DNA of 64,000 bases from Amycolatopsis pittospori. Its GTDB lineage: Bacteria; Actinomycetota; Actinomycetes; Mycobacteriales; Pseudonocardiaceae. Every line of letters starts with the position of its first letter. Within the stretch, counting starts at the first letter, position 1. Made by a program: the position numbers and the translations under genes. The notes beneath the pieces were generated by a model. That model had not been told where the DNA came from. It was given only the letters and a program-made list of their open reading frames with translations, and did not search any database. Shown here piece after piece: positions 17,780-26,729 of this stretch. The stretch spans positions 62,001 through 126,000 of the forward strand of contig NZ_JACBXD010000009.1 in the NCBI RefSeq assembly GCF_013870525.1. The letters run 5' to 3'.

Positions 17780-17959
17780 CGACCTGCGTTTAGCCCCCTA
17801 ATCGCGATCTGTCCGCCCCAACGCCCCAGCCGGTGGCCGAGGTCCGTGAAGGCCTCCTTGAGGGACCTAGGGTCCCTCAAGGAGGCCTTCACGGACTTGT
17901 GGTCACCTGAGCCGAGCGCACCCCGCACGACCTGCGTTCAGCGGGCTAATCGCGATCTG
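17780..17959. repeat. 32-bp direct repeats flanking a family-1 palindrome
   Basis: Two same-direction copies of a 32-bp repeat lie at 17780-17811 and 17928-17959 (start CGACCTGCGTT, end CGCGATCTG). Between them is palindrome copy 2 at 17842-17896, with perfect 26-bp arms and a TAG loop. The arrangement sits between the convergent TetR and upp genes. The same 32-bp repeat is paired near 41582/41704 and 61577/61633. Confidence 0.85.
17842..17896. repeat. Family-1 intergenic palindrome (copy 2)
   Basis: Arms 17842-17867 and 17871-17896 are perfectly complementary over 26 bp. They begin GTCCGTGAAGGCCTCCTT and continue GAGGGACC, with loop TAG. The arms are identical to copies at 52631 and 53747; only the loop differs. 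Confidence 0.9.
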
Positions 17960-17967
17960 TGAGCAGG

Positions 17968-18591
17968 TCAGACGGCGCCGTACTGGCGGTCTCCCGCGTC
18001 GCCCAGCCCGGGCACGATGAACCCGGAGTCGTTGAGCCGTTCGTCGATGCTCGCGGTCACCACCCGGACCGGCAGGCCGGTCTTGCCCAGGTGCTCGATC
18101 CCCTCCGGAGCCGCCAGTGCGCAGATCGCCGTGACGTCGGTGGCGCCGCGGTCGGTGAGCAGCCGGATCGTGTACTCCATCGACCCGCCGGTCGCGAGCA
18201 TCGGGTCGAGCACCAGCACCGGCCGGTCGGCGAGCGATTCGGGCAGCGACTCGAGATACGGCGTCGGCTTCAGCGTCTCCTCGTCGCGGGCGAGTCCGAC
18301 GAAGCCCATCTGGGCGTCGGGGATCAGCTTGTGCGCCTGGTCCGCCATCCCCAGCCCGGCCCGCAGCACCGGCACCAGCAGCGGCGGGCTCGCCAGCGCG
18401 TAGCCGTCGGTGCGCGCGACGGGCGTGTGGATCCGCTCGATGCGCACGGGCATGTCACGCGTGGCTTCGTAGACCAGCATGACGGTCAGTTCGTGCAGCG
18501 CCGCACGGAACGCGGCGCTGTCGGTGCGCGCGTCGCGCATGGTGGAAAGCCTGGCCTTGGCCAGCGGGTGATCAACGACGTGCACATCCAT
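17968..18591 (-). CDS. upp: Uracil phosphoribosyltransferase
   Basis: I chose ATG 18591 (a TTG three codons upstream is possible) because TAAATT lies seven bases before it. The 207-residue enzyme makes UMP from uracil and PRPP. The PRPP-binding loop [12 protein letters not shown] and the N-terminal [13 protein letters not shown] block are clear. It also has [10 protein letters not shown] and the uracil-binding C-terminus [14 protein letters not shown]. It belongs to the salvage set with deoA and cdd, which release uracil. The convergent neighbour is separated by the repeat pair at 17780-17959. Confidence 0.95.
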   Translation of the reverse strand: MDVHVVDHPLAKARLSTMRDARTDSAAFRAALHELTVMLVYEATRDMPVRIERIHTPVARTDGYALASPPLLVPVLRAGLGMADQAHKLIPDAQMGFVGLARDEETLKPTPYLESLPESLADRPVLVLDPMLATGGSMEYTIRLLTDRGATDVTAICALAAPEGIEHLGKTGLPVRVVTASIDERLNDSGFIVPGLGDAGDRQYGAV

Positions 18592-18598
18592 ACGAGTC

Positions 18599-18604
18599 AA
18601 TTTA
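18599..18604 (-). promoter_or_regulatory. -10 box for leaderless upp transcript
   Basis: On the minus strand TAAATT ends seven bases before ATG 18591. It overlaps the stop codon of the upstream phosphatase gene (18602-18604), so upp has a promoter inside the end of its neighbour. Confidence 0.45.
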
Positions 18605-19042
18605 CTGCCGCGCGAACCAGCCGACCCAGCGACGCTGCCACGGCATCTCCACCGAACGTTCGTGGTGGTTCGCCCGCGCCCAGGCCACGGCCTCGTCTGC
18701 GGTCAGCCCGGAAAGCGTCGCCAAGCAGGAGATCACCGTCCCCGTCCGCCCGACGCCGCCGTAGCAGGCGACCTCGACGCCCTCGCCCGCCGCGGCCCGT
18801 GCGTGCAGGGCCACGATCCGCCGCCGGGCTTCCGCCCAGTCCGTCGGCAGCAGGAAGTCGGGCCAACGGATCCAGTCCCGCTTCCAGTCCATTTTGTGGT
18901 CGTGTTTCCGGCGCAGTTTCGCCCCGCCCAGATACAGTCCGAAGTCCGGCGAAGGCCCCTCTGGCCAGGGGCGACCCAAGCCCCGTCCTCGTACTTCGAC
19001 ACCGTCCGGCAGCGCGATCGCTCCGAGTAGTGAGTTCCCCAT
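18602..19042 (-). CDS. Protein-tyrosine phosphatase (dual-specificity type)
   Basis: The start is ATG 19042, or GTG 19045 directly before it, giving 146 residues. The catalytic P-loop [10 protein letters not shown] has the CX5R signature at Cys93-Arg99, and a DW-rich region about 30 residues earlier (PTDWAEAR) may provide the general acid. It should dephosphorylate phosphotyrosine or a small phosphate ester in the cytoplasm. It lies directly upstream of upp on the same strand but is probably not the source of all upp transcription. It is divergent from the DUF1707 gene. Confidence 0.85.
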   Translation of the reverse strand: MGNSLLGAIALPDGVEVRGRGLGRPWPEGPSPDFGLYLGGAKLRRKHDHKMDWKRDWIRWPDFLLPTDWAEARRRIVALHARAAAGEGVEVACYGGVGRTGTVISCLATLSGLTADEAVAWARANHHERSVEMPWQRRWVGWFARQ

Positions 19043-19098
19043 CACGAGAGAATGCCATTGTCGGCCAGAAGATGGACGCCAGGCCCACGAAGCGGCGC

Positions 19099-19104
19099 TA
19101 GGCT
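19099..19104 (+). promoter_or_regulatory. -10 box for leaderless DUF1707 gene
   Basis: TAGGCT ends seven bases before GTG 19112 and there is no ribosome binding site, so a leaderless message is likely. This supports GTG 19112 over an in-frame start at 19052. Confidence 0.45.
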
Positions 19105-19111
19105 ACTCCGC

Positions 19112-19756
19112 GTGAGCGAAGAGCCTGCCCTGCCGGGACCCGAACAGATGCGCATCTCCGACGCCGACCGTGAGCAGGTCGCGCAGGTGCTGCACGCGGC
19201 GATGTCCGAGGGGCGCATCACCATCACCGAGCTGGAAGAACGGCTCACCATCGTCTACGCGGCCAAGACCGTCGGCGACCTCAAACCGGTCACCGCGGAT
19301 CTGCCGCAGACCCGCTCGGCGATCCAGCCGGCGACGTCGCGCTCGCTCGGCCTGCCCGACGACCGCATCGGCGGCCATCCGGGCTCCGGCGCGTCGATCG
19401 CCGTCATGTCCGGCGCGTCGCGCAAGGGCAGCTGGGTGGTTCCGCCGCAGCACAACAGTTTCGCGTTCTGGGGCGGGACCGACATCGACCTGCGGCACGC
19501 GCGCTTCGCCGAGAAGAACACGACGATCACCGCGGTCGCGATCATGGGCGGGATCGACATCATCGTCCCCGACGACATCAACGTGGACGTCACCGGAATC
19601 GGCTTCATGGGCGCGTTCGAGCTGGAAGACCGTGCCGGTACGCCCGCCGCGCCGCCCACCGCCCCGACGGTGAAGATCACCGGACTGGCGTTCTGGGGCG
19701 CCGTCGTCGTCAAGCGCAAGCCACGCAAGCAGGGCACACCGGAGCTCGAAGCCTGA
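19112..19756 (+). CDS. DUF1707 (SHOCT-like) protein with LiaF-like C-terminus
   Basis: I chose GTG 19112 because the DUF1707 domain begins right after it (MRISDADREQVAQVLHAAMS, then EGRITITELEER). The 214-residue product has that short helical domain, a linker and a C-terminal region with repeating glycine-turn beta strands (ITAVAIMGGIDIIVPDD, GIGFMGAFE). The C-terminal region resembles the cell-wall-active-antibiotic response domain of LiaF proteins. No membrane helix is visible, so it is cytoplasmic or peripheral. The function is unknown; the related domain monitors envelope stress. Confidence 0.85.
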   Translation: MSEEPALPGPEQMRISDADREQVAQVLHAAMSEGRITITELEERLTIVYAAKTVGDLKPVTADLPQTRSAIQPATSRSLGLPDDRIGGHPGSGASIAVMSGASRKGSWVVPPQHNSFAFWGGTDIDLRHARFAEKNTTITAVAIMGGIDIIVPDDINVDVTGIGFMGAFELEDRAGTPAAPPTAPTVKITGLAFWGAVVVKRKPRKQGTPELEA

Positions 19757-19782
19757 CTCGAAACCGAACTGGGGGGATTTCT

Positions 19783-20940
19783 GTGCTGCGCCGAAGTTTC
19801 GTCGCGATCGCTTGTGCCACTTTGCTTTCCGTCACCGCCTTCCCGGCGGCGGCCGGAACGGCGGATCCGCGTCAGACGGCGATGGACGCGGCGGTCGCCG
19901 CGGGCATCCCGGGAATGGTCGCGGTCGCCGACGACTTCCGCGGCGTCAGCGGCGTCGCGGACATCACCCGGCCCGGCAAGCCCAGCGCGTCGGGCCGATG
20001 GCGGGTCGCGAGCGTTTCCAAGGTCTTCGTCGCGACGCTGGTCCTGCAGCTCGCGGCCGAAAAGCGCGTCGGGCTCGACGAGCCCGTCCAGCGCTACCTG
20101 CCCGGACTGCTGCCCTATCCGGAGCCGATCACCGTCCGCCAGCTGTTGCAGCACACCAGCGGACTTCCGCGCGACCTGCATCCCGACGACACCTGGGCGA
20201 CGTGGCCGGAGATCGACACCGAACGCTTTCAGCACTTCGACAGCGACGACCAGATCCGCCTGAGTACGTCGAAGCAACCGCTGGTGTTCAAGCCCGGCGC
20301 GGGCTGGGCGTATTCCAACACCGGCTACAACGTCCTCGGCCTGCTCGTCGAGAAGACCACCCGCAAGCCGCTGGAGCGGGTGCTGGCCGAGCGCATCACC
20401 GGCCCGCTGCACCTGCGCGACACCTCGCTGCCCCGTGACTTCCCGTTCCTGATCCGCCCGGCCGCCCGCGGCTACGAGCAGCTGTACGACGCACCGCGTG
20501 GCCTCACCGACGTCACCATCTACAACTACTCCCGCTACTACGGCGCGGGAGGCATGGTGTCCTCGGGCGCCGACCTCAACCGCTTCTTCGACGCCCTGCT
20601 CGGCGGCCGTCTGCTGCCCGCGGACCTGCTCGCGCAGATGAAGACGACGGTCGCGGCGGGCGGCATGGAGTACGGCCTCGGTCTGATGAAGCTGAACCTC
20701 AAGACCGCGGGCATCTGCGCGGAGGACATCACCATCTGGGGTCACGGCGGCGACCTGCCCGGCTACAACACCCTCAGCTTCCGGGACGAATCCGGCAAGA
20801 ACATCTCCACTCTGGCCACAGTGGACCTCACGGCTTCCCCGGAGGCCGCGCTCAAACGCCAGTTGCCGATGATCAGCGAGTTCTGCGCGCCGGTGTTGCC
20901 CGCGCGGGCCACCGCCCAGGCCCCGGTGCCCAGCTTGTAG
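19783..20940 (+). CDS. Secreted serine hydrolase (beta-lactamase/D-Ala carboxypeptidase class C fold)
   Basis: The start is GTG 19783 behind GGGGGG, giving 385 residues. A signal peptide (RRSFVAIACATLLSVTAFPAAAG) ends near residue 25. The class C triad motifs are SVSK (nucleophile Ser and Lys), YSNTGYN (the YxN site) and HGGDLPG replacing KTG. It is therefore a penicillin-binding-protein-like esterase or D-aminopeptidase that acts outside the membrane. A true antibiotic beta-lactamase is less likely. It is separated by 26 bp from the DUF1707 gene and may share its transcript. Confidence 0.9.
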   Translation: MLRRSFVAIACATLLSVTAFPAAAGTADPRQTAMDAAVAAGIPGMVAVADDFRGVSGVADITRPGKPSASGRWRVASVSKVFVATLVLQLAAEKRVGLDEPVQRYLPGLLPYPEPITVRQLLQHTSGLPRDLHPDDTWATWPEIDTERFQHFDSDDQIRLSTSKQPLVFKPGAGWAYSNTGYNVLGLLVEKTTRKPLERVLAERITGPLHLRDTSLPRDFPFLIRPAARGYEQLYDAPRGLTDVTIYNYSRYYGAGGMVSSGADLNRFFDALLGGRLLPADLLAQMKTTVAAGGMEYGLGLMKLNLKTAGICAEDITIWGHGGDLPGYNTLSFRDESGKNISTLATVDLTASPEAALKRQLPMISEFCAPVLPARATAQAPVPSL

Positions 20941-20946
20941 GCCGCC

Positions 20947-20952
20947 TACACT
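20947..20952 (+). promoter_or_regulatory. -10 box for leaderless deoC
   Basis: TACACT ends seven bases before ATG 20960, and the short 19-bp gap to the previous stop holds no ribosome binding site. Confidence 0.45.
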
Positions 20953-20959
20953 CACCCGT

Positions 20960-21934
20960 ATGACAGCTACGACCAGCTCGTCAGCGGTGCCGGCCACCCC
21001 GGCGCCGCTGACGGACGCGACTCGCGACGAGGCGAGCCTGCGCCGGTTCCTGCACGGGCTGCCTGGTGTCGACCAGGTCGGCGTCGAGCAGCGGGCGGCG
21101 GGCCTCGGCACGCGCAGCATCAAGAAGGCCGCCAAACTCTGGGCGATCGACACCGCCATCTCGATGGTCGATTTGACGACCCTCGAAGGCGCCGACACCC
21201 GGGGCAAGGTCCGCGCGCTGGCCGCGAAGGCCAAGCGCCCGGATCCGGAACGGGCGGACACTCCGCGGGTCGCGGCCGTCTGCGTGTACCCGGACATGGT
21301 CGAGACGGCCGTCGACGCGCTCCGCGGCACCGGCATCCACGTCGCGAGTGTGGCCACCGGTTTCCCGGCGGGCCGCACGAGCCGCGAGATCAAGCTGGCC
21401 GACACGAAGATCGCCGTCGACGCCGGTGCCGCCGAGGTCGACATGGTGATCGACCGCGGCGCCTTCCTGGAGGGCCGCTACATGGCGGTCTTCGAGGAGA
21501 TCCAGGCCATCAAGGCCGCCTGTGGCAGCGCTCACCTGAAGGTCATCCTCGAAACCGGTGAGCTGGCCACCTACGACAACGTCCGCCGCGCCTCCTGGCT
21601 CGCGTTGCTGGCGGGCGGCGACTTCATCAAGACCTCCACCGGCAAGGTCTCGCCCGCCGCGACGCTGCCGGTCACCCATGTGATGCTGCAGGCCGTCCGC
21701 GACTGGTTCGTCCAGAGCGGCGAACTGCGCGGGGTCAAACCCGCCGGCGGCATCCGGACGACCAAGGACGCGATCAAGTACCTGGTCGCGGTGCACGAGG
21801 TCGCCGGTGAGCAGTGGCTGAACCCGGACCTGTTCCGCTTCGGGGCGTCCAGCCTGCTCAACGACCTCCTGCTGCAGCGCCGCACCCAGGCCGACGGCCA
21901 CTACAGCGGCCCCGACTACGTGACGGTGGACTGA
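20960..21934 (+). CDS. deoC: Deoxyribose-phosphate aldolase
   Basis: The start is ATG 20960, giving 324 residues, of the longer actinobacterial/eukaryotic DeoC type. It splits 2-deoxyribose 5-phosphate into glyceraldehyde 3-phosphate and acetaldehyde. The Schiff-base lysine sits in GGDFIKTSTGK. Further conserved blocks are VDMVIDRGAFLEG, LKVILETGEL and KPAGGIRTTKDA. An aldehyde dehydrogenase begins four bases after the stop, an arrangement that removes the toxic acetaldehyde product. It completes the route from deoxynucleosides through punA or deoA. Confidence 0.95.
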   Translation: MTATTSSSAVPATPAPLTDATRDEASLRRFLHGLPGVDQVGVEQRAAGLGTRSIKKAAKLWAIDTAISMVDLTTLEGADTRGKVRALAAKAKRPDPERADTPRVAAVCVYPDMVETAVDALRGTGIHVASVATGFPAGRTSREIKLADTKIAVDAGAAEVDMVIDRGAFLEGRYMAVFEEIQAIKAACGSAHLKVILETGELATYDNVRRASWLALLAGGDFIKTSTGKVSPAATLPVTHVMLQAVRDWFVQSGELRGVKPAGGIRTTKDAIKYLVAVHEVAGEQWLNPDLFRFGASSLLNDLLLQRRTQADGHYSGPDYVTVD

Positions 21935-21937
21935 TCC

Positions 21938-23363
<1,426 letters not shown>

Positions 23364-23371
<8 letters not shown>

Positions 23372-24230
23372 CCGTATTTCGGTGGCGAAGACCTACAAAC
23401 TCTACGTCGGCGGCAAGTTCCCGCGCTCGGAATCCGGCCGGGTCTACCCGGTCTCCGACGCCAAGGGCAAGTTCCTGGCGAACGCCTCGCACGCCTCCCG
23501 CAAGGACGTCCGTGACGCGGTTTCGGCCGCCCGCAAGGCTTTCGGCGGCTGGTCGGCGGCGACCGCCTACAACCGCGGCCAGGTGCTGTACCGCGTGGCG
23601 GAGGTGCTCGAAGGACGTCGCGAGCAGTTCGTCGCGGAGGTTTCGGCGTCCGAAGGCGTCGCGGTGAAGAAGGCACAGTCCCTTGTGGACGCGTCGATCG
23701 ACCGCTGGGTCTGGTACGCGGGCTGGACGGACAAGATCGCGACCGTACTCGGCGGCGCCAACCCCGTCGCGGGACCGTACTTCTCTTTCACCGTCCCGGA
23801 ACCGACCGGCGTCGTCGGCGTGCTGGCGCCGCAGCAGTCGTCGTTGCTGGGCCTGGTGAGCGTTCTCGCCCCGGTGCTGGCGACGGGTTCGACCGCGGTG
23901 GTCGTCTCCAGCGCGGAGCGACCGCTGCCCGCGATCACGCTTTCGGAGGTCCTGGCGACGTCCGACCTGCCCGGCGGGGTGGCGAACATCCTGACCGGAC
24001 GGGCGTCGGAACTCGGTTCGTGGCTGGCGTCGCACGCCGACGTCAACGCCCTCGACCCGACCGGCGCCGAGCCCGCGGCCCGGGCGGACCTGGCGCGCGA
24101 CGCCGCCGGCACCGTGAAGCGCGTCCTGACCGTCCCGGACGCCGAGCCGGACTGGACCGCCGACGCCGACATCTCACGCCTGCGCCGGTACCTGGAAGCG
24201 AAGACCGTCTGGCACCCGCTGGGCGTCTGA
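23364..24230 (+). CDS. Truncated aldehyde dehydrogenase-like protein lacking the catalytic domain
   Basis: I chose ATG 23364, overlapping the upstream stop by 8 bp; a longer frame upstream lies within the previous gene. The 288 residues match the N-terminal half of the ALDH fold (KLYVGGKFPRSESGRVYPV, FGGWSAATAYNRGQVLYRVA, GVVGVLAPQQSSLLGLVSVL, DLPGGVANILTG). They stop before the region with the catalytic Cys and Glu. The reading frame is clean, so this is not obvious decay. Active and inactive ALDH units in series are known from ALDH16 proteins. Here the two are split, suggesting a structural or regulatory partner. Confidence 0.85.
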
Positions 24231-24238
24231 CCCCCTGC

Positions 24239-24378
24239 CGCATTTAGTCCTCTGAATGCGCTTGGTCACCGTGCCGTGAAGGCCTCCTTGCCTACCTTGA
24301 GGGTAGGGAAGGAGGCCTTCACGGACATCTGGGCTCGGCGCCCGCTGGGCACGCATCGCATTTAGAGGACTAAATGCG
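24239..24378. repeat. Family-1 palindrome flanked by inverted 22-bp elements
   Basis: The outer elements at 24239-24260 and 24357-24378 are inverted copies of each other (arms CGCATTTAG and CTAAATGCG, loops TCCT and AGGA, one mismatch). Palindrome copy 3 lies inside, with 16-bp arms at 24274-24289 and 24309-24324 and an inner CCTACC/GGTAGG stem. The region separates the convergent ALDH-like and TetR genes. Confidence 0.85.
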
Positions 24379-24387
24379 TGAAAGGGA

Positions 24388-25023
24388 TCAGGGGTCCAGG
24401 TCGGAGCCGGTCAGCGGCCGCCCGGGGAGCGACTCGCCCCGCCCCGCCCGGAGGCCGTCGATCATGATGCCGATACAGCGCCGGGTCGCCATCCGGGCGA
24501 CTTCCTCGTTCTTGCCCGGCATCTGCCGTAGCAGGGTCGCGAACAACATCGCCACGTCACCGGTGGCGACGTCCGTCCGCAGTTCGCCCTCGGCCTGGGC
24601 ACCACGCACGAAACCGTCCAGCACCAGGACCAGGTCGTCCCGCAGGGCCTTGATCGAGGGATCGCTCTTCAGGATCGCCAGCGCCCGCGGTGACACCATC
24701 GCGAGTTGGACGCTCAGCTGAAGTTCCATCGACTGGTGAAGCAGCCGGATCAGGGCATCCCAATCGGACGCCTCCTGATCCTTCGCCGCCTTCGCGTCGA
24801 CTAGGACCCTGTCGAAGTTGTCGACGGCGACCGCACGGATCAGCGCGTCCCGGTCCGGGAAACGCCGGTAAAGGGTGCCGACGCCGACCCCGGCCGAGCG
24901 GGCGATCTCCTCCATCGGAACCTCGGCCCCTTGAGCTGCGAAGATCACTCTCGCGGCCGCGAGGATCTGGTCCCGGTTCCGGCGCGCGTCGGCGCGCAAG
25001 CGGGTCTCCGGGTCGGCTGTCAT
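24388..25023 (-). CDS. TetR-family regulator, probably of the P450 cassette
   Basis: I chose ATG 25023 (GAGGCGAGG upstream); the longer open frame reaches into the P450 promoter. The 211 residues open with a clear TetR domain (ILAAARVIFAAQGAEVPMEE, then IARSAGVGVGTLYRRFPDRDALI), followed by a helical ligand domain. The gene is divergent from the cytochrome P450 at 25240 across 216 bp, the usual layout for a repressor of a detoxifying P450. Confidence 0.9.
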   Translation of the reverse strand: MTADPETRLRADARRNRDQILAAARVIFAAQGAEVPMEEIARSAGVGVGTLYRRFPDRDALIRAVAVDNFDRVLVDAKAAKDQEASDWDALIRLLHQSMELQLSVQLAMVSPRALAILKSDPSIKALRDDLVLVLDGFVRGAQAEGELRTDVATGDVAMLFATLLRQMPGKNEEVARMATRRCIGIMIDGLRAGRGESLPGRPLTGSDLDP

Positions 25024-25155
25024 GGTCCTCGCCTCTCGATGGTGCTTCGGCGCGGTGATTCTCGCACGTACGGCCGCGCACTTCACGCTTCCCGGGAAAC
25101 CACCCCTTCGCGAGTGGACGACCTGTCTCCACTTGAGTACCTTGGATCTGGTAAG

Positions 25156-25174
25156 CGGAATGAAATCATCCGCA
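25156..25174. promoter_or_regulatory. Candidate TetR operator between regulator and P450
   Basis: GCGGAATGAAATCATCCGC has inverted arms GCGGA/TCCGC and TGA/TCA, offset by one extra base. It lies mid-way between the divergent TetR and P450 genes. Confidence 0.35.
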
Positions 25175-25239
25175 TACGTTTTGGGGTCTCCTGTCCGATA
25201 ACGCCCGAGCCCACCCGACACCTGGGGAAGGACAACCCG

Positions 25240-26457
25240 ATGACTGACGTCGAAGAAACCACCGCCACGCTGCCGCTGGCCCGAAAATGCCCGTTTTCGC
25301 CTCCTCCGGAATATCAAAGGCTTCGCGAGGAAAGTCCGATTTCACGGGTCGGCCTGCCTTCCGGGCAGACGGCCTGGGCGCTGACCAGGCTCGAAGACAT
25401 CCGCGAAATGCTGAGCAGCCCGCATTTCAGTTCCGACCGGCAGAATCCGGCGTTCCCGCTGATGGTGGCGCGGCAGATCCGCCGCGACGACAAGAAACCT
25501 TTCCGGCCGTCCCTGATCGGGATGGACCCGCCGGAGCACGGCCAGGCCCGGCGCGAGGTCGTCGGCGAATTCACGGTCAAGCGGATGAAGGCGCTGCAGC
25601 CCCGAATCCAGCAGATCGTCGACGAGCACATCGACGCCATCCTCGCCGGCCCCAAACCGGTCGACCTCGTGAAGGCGCTTTCCCTGCCCGTCCCGTCACT
25701 GGTGATCTGCGAACAACTCGGCGTCCCCTATTCGGACCACGAGTTCTTCCAGGCCTGCAGTTCCAAACTGCTCAGCCGCGAGGTCAGCGCGGAAGAGCGG
25801 ATGGAGGCGTTCGAGAAACTCGAGGCCTACCTCGACGAACTCGTGACTAAGAAAGAAGCGAACGCCACCGAGGACGACCTCCTCGGCCGCCAGATCCTGA
25901 AGCAGCGGGAATCGGGCAAGGAAGACCACGACGACCTCGTCGGTCTGGCGTTCCTGCTGCTCATCGCCGGGCACGAGACGACGGCGAACATGATCTCGCT
26001 CGGCACGGTGACCCTTCTGGAGAACCCCGAGGAGCTCGCGAAGATCAAGGCGGACCCGGGCAAGACCCTTCCCGCGATCGAAGAACTCCTTCGCGTCTTC
26101 ACCATCGCGGAGACGGCGACCTCGCGGTTCGCCACGGCCGACGTCGAGATCGGCGGCACGCTCATCCGCGCAGGCGAAGGTGTCGTCGGGCTGAGCAACG
26201 CGGGCAACCACGACCCGGACGGCTTCGAGAACCCGGACGACTTCGACATCGAGCGCGGCGCGCGGCACCACGTCGCCTTCGGTTTCGGGGCGCACCAGTG
26301 TCTCGGCCAGAATCTGGCGCGGATGGAACTCCAGATCGTGTTCGACACGTTGTTCAGCCGTATTCCGGGGATCAAGGTCGCCGTTCCCGTCGACGAACTG
26401 CCGTTCAAGCACGATTCGTCGATCTACGGCCTCCACGAGCTTCCCGTCACCTGGTAG
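25240..26457 (+). CDS. Cytochrome P450 (CYP105/107-like)
   Basis: I chose ATG 25240, where CYP homology begins (GGGGAAGG lies upstream); the frame is open further back without domain content. The 405-residue soluble P450 has the oxygen-binding I-helix AGHETTAN, the ExxR motif EELLR, NHDPDGFENPDDFDIERG and the haem loop FGFGAHQCLGQNLARMEL with Cys near residue 354. It hydroxylates a small hydrophobic substrate using electrons from the ferredoxin encoded 9 bp downstream. The TetR neighbour suggests induction by that substrate. There is no ferredoxin reductase nearby. Confidence 0.93.
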   Translation: MTDVEETTATLPLARKCPFSPPPEYQRLREESPISRVGLPSGQTAWALTRLEDIREMLSSPHFSSDRQNPAFPLMVARQIRRDDKKPFRPSLIGMDPPEHGQARREVVGEFTVKRMKALQPRIQQIVDEHIDAILAGPKPVDLVKALSLPVPSLVICEQLGVPYSDHEFFQACSSKLLSREVSAEERMEAFEKLEAYLDELVTKKEANATEDDLLGRQILKQRESGKEDHDDLVGLAFLLLIAGHETTANMISLGTVTLLENPEELAKIKADPGKTLPAIEELLRVFTIAETATSRFATADVEIGGTLIRAGEGVVGLSNAGNHDPDGFENPDDFDIERGARHHVAFGFGAHQCLGQNLARMELQIVFDTLFSRIPGIKVAVPVDELPFKHDSSIYGLHELPVTW

Positions 26458-26466
26458 GGAGGACGC

Positions 26467-26661
26467 ATGAAGATCATCGCGGACACCGGGAGGTGTGTGG
26501 GCGCGGGCCAGTGTGTGCTCACCGATCCCGACCTGTTCGATCAGAGCGAGGACGACGGGACGGTCATCGTGCTGGTCCCCGAGCCCGAAGGCGAAGCGGC
26601 GGAGGAGAACGCGCGCACGGCCGTGCACATCTGCCCGAGCCAGGCCTTGTCTCTCGCCTAA
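26467..26661 (+). CDS. [3Fe-4S] ferredoxin partner of the P450
   Basis: The start is ATG 26467 with GGGAGGA upstream, giving 64 residues, the usual size for P450-linked ferredoxins. The cluster ligands are the two cysteines of CVGAGQC and a later CP in VHICPSQAL; the missing cysteine of a 4Fe-4S motif marks the 3Fe-4S type. It passes electrons one at a time to the P450. A perfect hairpin starts 5 bp after the stop. Confidence 0.93.
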   Translation: MKIIADTGRCVGAGQCVLTDPDLFDQSEDDGTVIVLVPEPEGEAAEENARTAVHICPSQALSLA

Positions 26662-26666
26662 GTGGG

Positions 26667-26714
26667 GGTCGTGAGTGGCGATTCGGGTTCTAACCCGAAT
26701 CGCCACTCACGACC
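26667..26714. terminator. Perfect 23-bp-arm hairpin between convergent genes
   Basis: Arms 26667-26689 and 26692-26714 are fully complementary with a two-base loop. They begin GGTCGTGAGTGGCG and end in the inverse. The GTCGTGAGTG arm is shared with the repeats at 5433 and 5871. It likely terminates both the ferredoxin and the ABC-permease transcripts, though it has no T-tract. Confidence 0.65.
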
Positions 26715-26729
26715 ATCCCGACCCAAGGC

